Positions 60,611-64,000 of a DNA stretch of 64,000 bases are shown here, piece after piece. How positions within the stretch are numbered: position 1 is the stretch's first letter; each line of letters starts with the position of its first letter. The notes below the pieces were generated by a model. That model was not told where the DNA came from, did no database searches, and was given only the letters and a program-made list of their open reading frames with translations. Origin of the DNA: JAJYKC01 sp035545735 (GTDB taxonomy: Bacteria; Acidobacteriota; Terriglobia; Bryobacterales; Bryobacteraceae); contig DASZXS010000064.1 in NCBI GenBank assembly GCA_035545735.1, forward strand, positions 92,550-156,549. The letters are read 5' to 3'. The position numbers and the translations under genes were made by a program.

Positions 60611-62134
60611 CTATGTTCCGGGACGGCGCACCGCATCGCCGCTGTTCGTTCCCTGGCGGTTGGGTGTTTTCGGACCGCGATCGAAACTTGCTGCAGGGGC
60701 CTCGCCGGCCGCAAGCGGTTCCGGCGGCGGCGCGTGCTCAAACTGAGCCTCGGGGTAAGGGGAAGGCCCTTCCAAAAGCGGCTCCTTTTTCTGTTTCAGA
60801 TATTTATCGAAAAAAGCGAGGGTGTAGGCGTTGATGATCTTCATGCAGCGCAGCGGGTCGATGTCGCCCGCATCCGTGATCCGGCGGATCGGGGAGAACA
60901 GAGCGTAGTCGGTAAAGTTATGATGCCCGGCTCCGCGAATCCTTACCCGATATCCTCCATGGGCATCGAGAGACCTCCGCTCCTGCACCACATCGCGCAT
61001 TTCGAACTCGGCGTACCGGCGCGTCGCCTCGTTCGTGCTGTGCAGGTCCTCGGCCGGAATCTCGCCGCCTTCGTCCAGAAACAAAAACGGCTGGCTGACG
61101 CCCTGTTCGGCTACTTCGCCGAACATGGTTCCGCCCATGTTGACTCCCGCCAGGAAACGCTTGTCCTCCCAGCAGGTTTGGGCTGCCGCTCCTCCTCCGA
61201 ATGAAAAGCCGAGAACGCCCAACCGCCTGAGGTCCAGATGCTCCACCAGCCCATCGGGGTACCTCTGCTTCCGCTGCAATTCATCCACGACGAACCGGAT
61301 GTCCTGGACGCGGACGCGCATCAATTTTTCGTCGTACTGGATGGAGCGCTCGAAAGCTTGCTGCGAAGAAACATCCTCGAACGGGACGTTGGGCGCGCGG
61401 GCGATGCGGCCGTCGGGAAACAGAGTTACAGCGGTACTGTACGTATGATCGATGCCCACCACCACAAATCCGTGGCTCGCGAGTTCCTCGACCTGGAAGC
61501 TGTTCTGGAAACGCTGCCCTTGCCAGGACGGCGAAAAAATCACCACCGGGAAAGGGGCTGCGCTGGGATCGGCGGGAGCATTCAAAAACGAATGGGTGGC
61601 GATGGAGGTGAGGTGGGAATCGATAAATGCCCGGATCAGGCGCCGGTCGGGGACATAACGCACCGGACGCCCTCCCGGGGAGACCTTCGCCGGGTACCAG
61701 ATCTGAATCATGATCTCGCGTGGACGGTGAGCGCTGCCGCCGAGAGTCTCCATGCGCCCGTGGTCGACCAGATGGCGAATTTCGGTTCCTACCGAATACG
61801 GCCCCGCCGGCTTGGGAAGGTGGAACATCGGAAAGGCGATTCCCGCCGTGAACGCGCCGGCGAGCAGCATCCAGCCGGGCCAGACGGCGGAGCGGGGGAC
61901 CGGCAACGATCCCGCGAAGCTCACTACCGCCAGCAAGAGCAGGCCTCCGGCCAGCACATAGCCGGGGATCATTTGCCAGCGATAGCCTTCCACCCAGACC
62001 TGGCTTCCCGCAAGCAGCGCGGGAACCAGAAGCACCAGCACTCGCAACCCGTGCGGCCCGCGGGCGGCGCGAAACGAGAGCGCGGCGAGCAATAGAGCTT
62101 CGAAAAGTAAGAAAGCGATCTCGAACGGTCGCAT
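60611..62134 (-). CDS. Membrane alpha/beta-hydrolase, PAF-acetylhydrolase-like
   Basis: The ATG at 62134 opens four membrane helices (residues ~1-110), followed by an alpha/beta-hydrolase domain. FPVVIFSPSWQGQRFQ is the oxyanion region, GFVVVGIDHTYST follows, the nucleophile elbow is GVLGFSFGGGAAAQ, and a late GAGHHNFTDYALF provides His. This matches the platelet-activating-factor acetylhydrolase isoform-II family (serine lipase/esterase). The protein is 507 residues. The Pro-rich tail is low complexity. An ATG eleven codons upstream is an alternative. It is the first gene of an operon with GT2 and DUF2304. Confidence 0.8.
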   Translation of the reverse strand: MRPFEIAFLLFEALLLAALSFRAARGPHGLRVLVLLVPALLAGSQVWVEGYRWQMIPGYVLAGGLLLLAVVSFAGSLPVPRSAVWPGWMLLAGAFTAGIAFPMFHLPKPAGPYSVGTEIRHLVDHGRMETLGGSAHRPREIMIQIWYPAKVSPGGRPVRYVPDRRLIRAFIDSHLTSIATHSFLNAPADPSAAPFPVVIFSPSWQGQRFQNSFQVEELASHGFVVVGIDHTYSTAVTLFPDGRIARAPNVPFEDVSSQQAFERSIQYDEKLMRVRVQDIRFVVDELQRKQRYPDGLVEHLDLRRLGVLGFSFGGGAAAQTCWEDKRFLAGVNMGGTMFGEVAEQGVSQPFLFLDEGGEIPAEDLHSTNEATRRYAEFEMRDVVQERRSLDAHGGYRVRIRGAGHHNFTDYALFSPIRRITDAGDIDPLRCMKIINAYTLAFFDKYLKQKKEPLLEGPSPYPEAQFEHAPPPEPLAAGEAPAASFDRGPKTPNRQGTNSGDAVRRPGT

Positions 62135-62394
62135 GTCCTGTTTAATGAAGCACGTGGATGGCCGCACAGGAGGCTGCCCAATTCACGGGTGCATACCGAT
62201 GGGCGGGTGGGGTAACTGGTGAATAACCTTGCGCTTGTGTGCCCCCCGCGTTCCACGCCGGGACGCCAATTCGGTCGCTTCCACCCTTGCCTGCGACCCT
62301 CGGGAGACTGGTTAGCCGCAGATCGTAAATTTGGCTTTCGAATTGCACTGTTTCCACACAAAGGATTCGTGAGGAGACCGAAAAGCACATTTCT

Positions 62395-63663
62395 ATGAAT
62401 AGATCTCAGTTCGGCGGAGGCGAAGAAAGCGCCTCTCGATGGGTGGGTATCGACAGGCCGTACACGCCAGATGAAGTGGCGCGCCTTCAGTGTTCCATTC
62501 CGATCGACTACACGCTCGCCCGGTATGGGGCTGACCGTTTGTGGAGCCTCCTGCATTCCGAGCCTTACATCGCGGCGCTCGGCGCCTTGACGGGCAACCA
62601 GGCAGTGCAGCAGGTCCAGGCCGGTTTGAAGGCGATCTACCTCAGCGGCTGGCAAGTGGCGGCCGACGCCAATCTCTCGGGACAGATGTACCCGGACCAG
62701 AGCCTTTACCCGGCCAACAGCGTTCCGGCGGTGGTGCGCTCCATCAATAGCGCCCTGATGCGTGCCGATCAGATTCAGCGCTCCGAAGGCGCGGACGGGC
62801 CCTATTGGTTTGCGCCGGTAGTGGCCGACGCGGAAGCCGGCTTCGGCGGTCCTCTCAACGCGTTTGAGCTGATGAAGGAAATGATTGCGGCGGGGGCCGC
62901 CGGCGTTCATTTCGAGGATCAGCTTTCTTCCGCCAAGAAATGCGGGCACATGGGAGGGAAAGTGCTGGTGCCGGTGCGGGAATTCGTGCAAAAGCTGGTG
63001 GCCGCGCGCCTGGCGGCCGACGTGATGCGGACTCCAACCGTGTTGATCGCGCGCACGGACGCCCATAGCGCCGGGTTGCTCACCAGCGACGTCGATCCGC
63101 GAGACCACAGATTTCTGACGGGCTCGCGCACGGAGGAAGGCTTCTTTGGTTTCCGGGGCGGGTTGGATGCGGCGATTGCGCGCGGGCTGGCGTACGCGCC
63201 TTACGCCGACATGCTATGGTGCGAAACCTCAACGCCTGATTTGTACGAGGCGAAGCGCTTTGCGGAGGCGATCCATTACGAGTTTCCCGGCAAACTGCTG
63301 GGGTACAACTGCTCCCCCTCGTTCAACTGGCGGCGGCATCTGACCGACAGCGAAATCGCCCGCTTTCAGCGGGAACTTGGCGCCATGGGATACAAGTTCC
63401 AGTTTGTGACGCTGGCCGGGTTCCATTCGCTTAACCTGGCGATGTTCGACCTCGCCCGCGGCTATGCGGCGAAGGGAATGTCGGCGTATGCCGAATTTCA
63501 GGACCAGGAGTTCGAGCGCGCGGCGGACGCGGGCTACTCCGCGGTGCGCCATCAGCGATTTGTGGGAACCGGCTATTTTGACCGGGTGGCGCAAACGATC
63601 TCGCAAGGGCTGTCGTCGGTGACGGCGCTCGAAGGCTCAACGGAGCAGGAACAGTTCGCTTAG
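62395..63663 (+). CDS. aceA: Isocitrate lyase
   Basis: The enzyme splits isocitrate to glyoxylate and succinate in the glyoxylate shunt. The catalytic loop KKCGHMGGKVLVP is intact, as are SGWQVAADANLSGQMYPDQSLYP, ADAEAGFGG (metal-binding), HFEDQ, and ARTDAHSA. The 422-residue length is normal for the short bacterial form. The ATG at 62395 lacks a close ribosome site (a GAGGAG is 17 bases away), so the exact start is a little uncertain. With fumC and cstA in the same window it fits growth on acetate or pyruvate. No malate synthase is seen. Confidence 0.96.
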   Translation: MNRSQFGGGEESASRWVGIDRPYTPDEVARLQCSIPIDYTLARYGADRLWSLLHSEPYIAALGALTGNQAVQQVQAGLKAIYLSGWQVAADANLSGQMYPDQSLYPANSVPAVVRSINSALMRADQIQRSEGADGPYWFAPVVADAEAGFGGPLNAFELMKEMIAAGAAGVHFEDQLSSAKKCGHMGGKVLVPVREFVQKLVAARLAADVMRTPTVLIARTDAHSAGLLTSDVDPRDHRFLTGSRTEEGFFGFRGGLDAAIARGLAYAPYADMLWCETSTPDLYEAKRFAEAIHYEFPGKLLGYNCSPSFNWRRHLTDSEIARFQRELGAMGYKFQFVTLAGFHSLNLAMFDLARGYAAKGMSAYAEFQDQEFERAADAGYSAVRHQRFVGTGYFDRVAQTISQGLSSVTALEGSTEQEQFA

Positions 63664-63664
63664 C

Positions 63665-63683
63665 GGGAGCCGGCCGGGCTCCC
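63665..63683 (+). terminator. Hairpin just after aceA
   Basis: GGGAGCC (63665-63671) and GGCTCCC (63677-63683) form a perfect 7-base stem with a 5-base loop, beginning two bases after the aceA stop. No U-run follows, so it may be a weak terminator or a 3' mRNA-stabilising structure. Confidence 0.5.
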
Positions 63684-63803
63684 CCATATGCTGGGAAACG
63701 CCCGGTTCGCCGGGAGCTTCGTCTACGGGATGGAAGGAAGAGATCCGGTACTCGTCTTTAGCGGCATGTTGCGCCGAGACTCTAACGGATCTGGAAGCGC
63801 GTC

Positions 63804-63823
63804 TTTGGCGTAGAGCCGATCTT
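63804..63823. repeat. Motif shared with the NRPS upstream region and repeated locally
   Basis: TTTGGCGTAGAGCCGATCTT here matches TTTGG-GTAGAGCC-ATCTT at 40110-40130, with one extra base and three mismatches or gaps. A partial second copy (TTGGCGTAGACTCTTGATC) lies at 63850-63868. These are probably tips or subterminal parts of an IS element. Confidence 0.4.
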
Positions 63824-63839
63824 CTCGGGCACTCGCCGT

Positions 63840-63880
63840 GCCCCCGTTGTTGGCGTAGACTCTTGATCAAAAACGGGGGC
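63840..63880. repeat. Perfect 9-base inverted repeat before the transposase
   Basis: GCCCCCGTT (63840-63848) and AACGGGGGC (63872-63880) enclose 23 bases. A second inverted repeat, CCCAAGA (63892-63898) with TCTTGGG (63910-63916), follows directly. Both sit between aceA and the transposase start and may shield the element from outside transcription. Confidence 0.5.
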
Positions 63881-63926
63881 AGACCCTCGATCCCAAGATG
63901 GTAAAACATTCTTGGGAGAATACGTT

Positions 63927-64000
63927 TTGACCGACTCAGAGATCGTTTTAGGCCTACCCCAATACGAGGTTAGCAACATCCAACGAAGCGGCGGCACGAT
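63927..64000 (+). CDS. ISL3-type transposase, first 24 codons (cut by window end)
   Basis: From a TTG at 63927 the frame reads (M)TDSEIVLGLPQYEVSNIQ then RSGGT and leaves the window. The L-G-L-P-x-Y-E-V opening is the usual N-terminus of ISL3-family DDE transposases, before their zinc-finger part. Only 74 bases are visible, so the assignment rests on a short pattern. The inverted repeats and repeated motifs just upstream are consistent with an IS left end. Confidence 0.55.
   Translation, partial: MTDSEIVLGLPQYEVSNIQRSGGT

Noticed and set aside
62142..62390. Minus-strand frame of 82 codons upstream of aceA
   Set aside because: No motif or ribosome site is present. The region is better read as the untranslated upstream region of aceA.
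1..64000. CRISPR arrays, tRNA and rRNA genes
   Set aside because: No regularly spaced repeats, no T-loop (GGTTCRA) in a cloverleaf context and no rRNA-like conserved blocks were noticed. A tRNA scan was not possible here.

Overview
The window is high-GC bacterial chromosome that looks like an acidobacterium, probably of the Bryobacter/Solibacter type. This is an inference from gene content: three very large Oar-like TonB-dependent receptors with an N-terminal carboxypeptidase-regulatory-like domain, several secreted TPR proteins, a sulfatase-like lipoprotein fused to TPRs, a TPR-tailed multiheme cytochrome, and secreted sialidase-like and carbohydrate-active proteins. LptD confirms an outer membrane. 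No rRNA, tRNA or CRISPR array was seen.

Region 1 (1-21.1 kb) is an outer-membrane and secreted glycan-handling region. It holds a receptor cut by the window edge, a beta-helix / glycosidase-like / TPR operon, a second receptor followed by a sulfatase-like/TPR lipoprotein and a TPR protein, a seven-heme cytochrome divergent from a DoxX-like membrane protein, and a sialidase / receptor / sialidase set.

Region 2 (21.1-34.3 kb) is mostly housekeeping: a membrane-anchored lytic transglycosylase, fumC, cstA with its small DUF466 partner (a 57-residue gene), DUF2911 and DUF169 proteins, a periplasmic thioredoxin-like protein, an isocitrate-lyase/PEP-mutase-family enzyme, a zinc-ribbon/RDD protein, lptD, and rpmI-rplT with zapB-like and zapA genes. 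The lptD start is out of frame with the most convincing start codon. Region 3 (34.3-40.0 kb) holds two paralogous secreted glycosidase-like proteins, one carrying four Ig-like repeats.

Region 4 (40.4-57.8 kb) is the centrepiece, a hybrid NRPS-PKS cluster. The first gene is a free-standing A-T loading module. The second is KS-AT-ACP-aminotransferase-C-A-T, and the third is C-C-A-T-TE with a degenerate final A domain. A TIGR04325-like methyltransferase and a cupin-like/JmjC oxygenase follow. The domain order predicts that an aminoacyl starter is extended once with malonate, the beta-ketone is transaminated, glycine is added, and the chain is released by the thioesterase. The result would be a small peptide with a vicinal diamine (3,4-diamino acid). 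No transporter or phosphopantetheinyl transferase is visible nearby.

Region 5 (57.8-64.0 kb) has a GT39-like membrane protein, a lipase-like / GT2 / DUF2304 operon, isocitrate lyase, and at the right edge the first codons of an ISL3-type transposase. Short motifs in front of that transposase recur in the same order just upstream of the NRPS cluster, suggesting mobile-element remnants on both sides of it.
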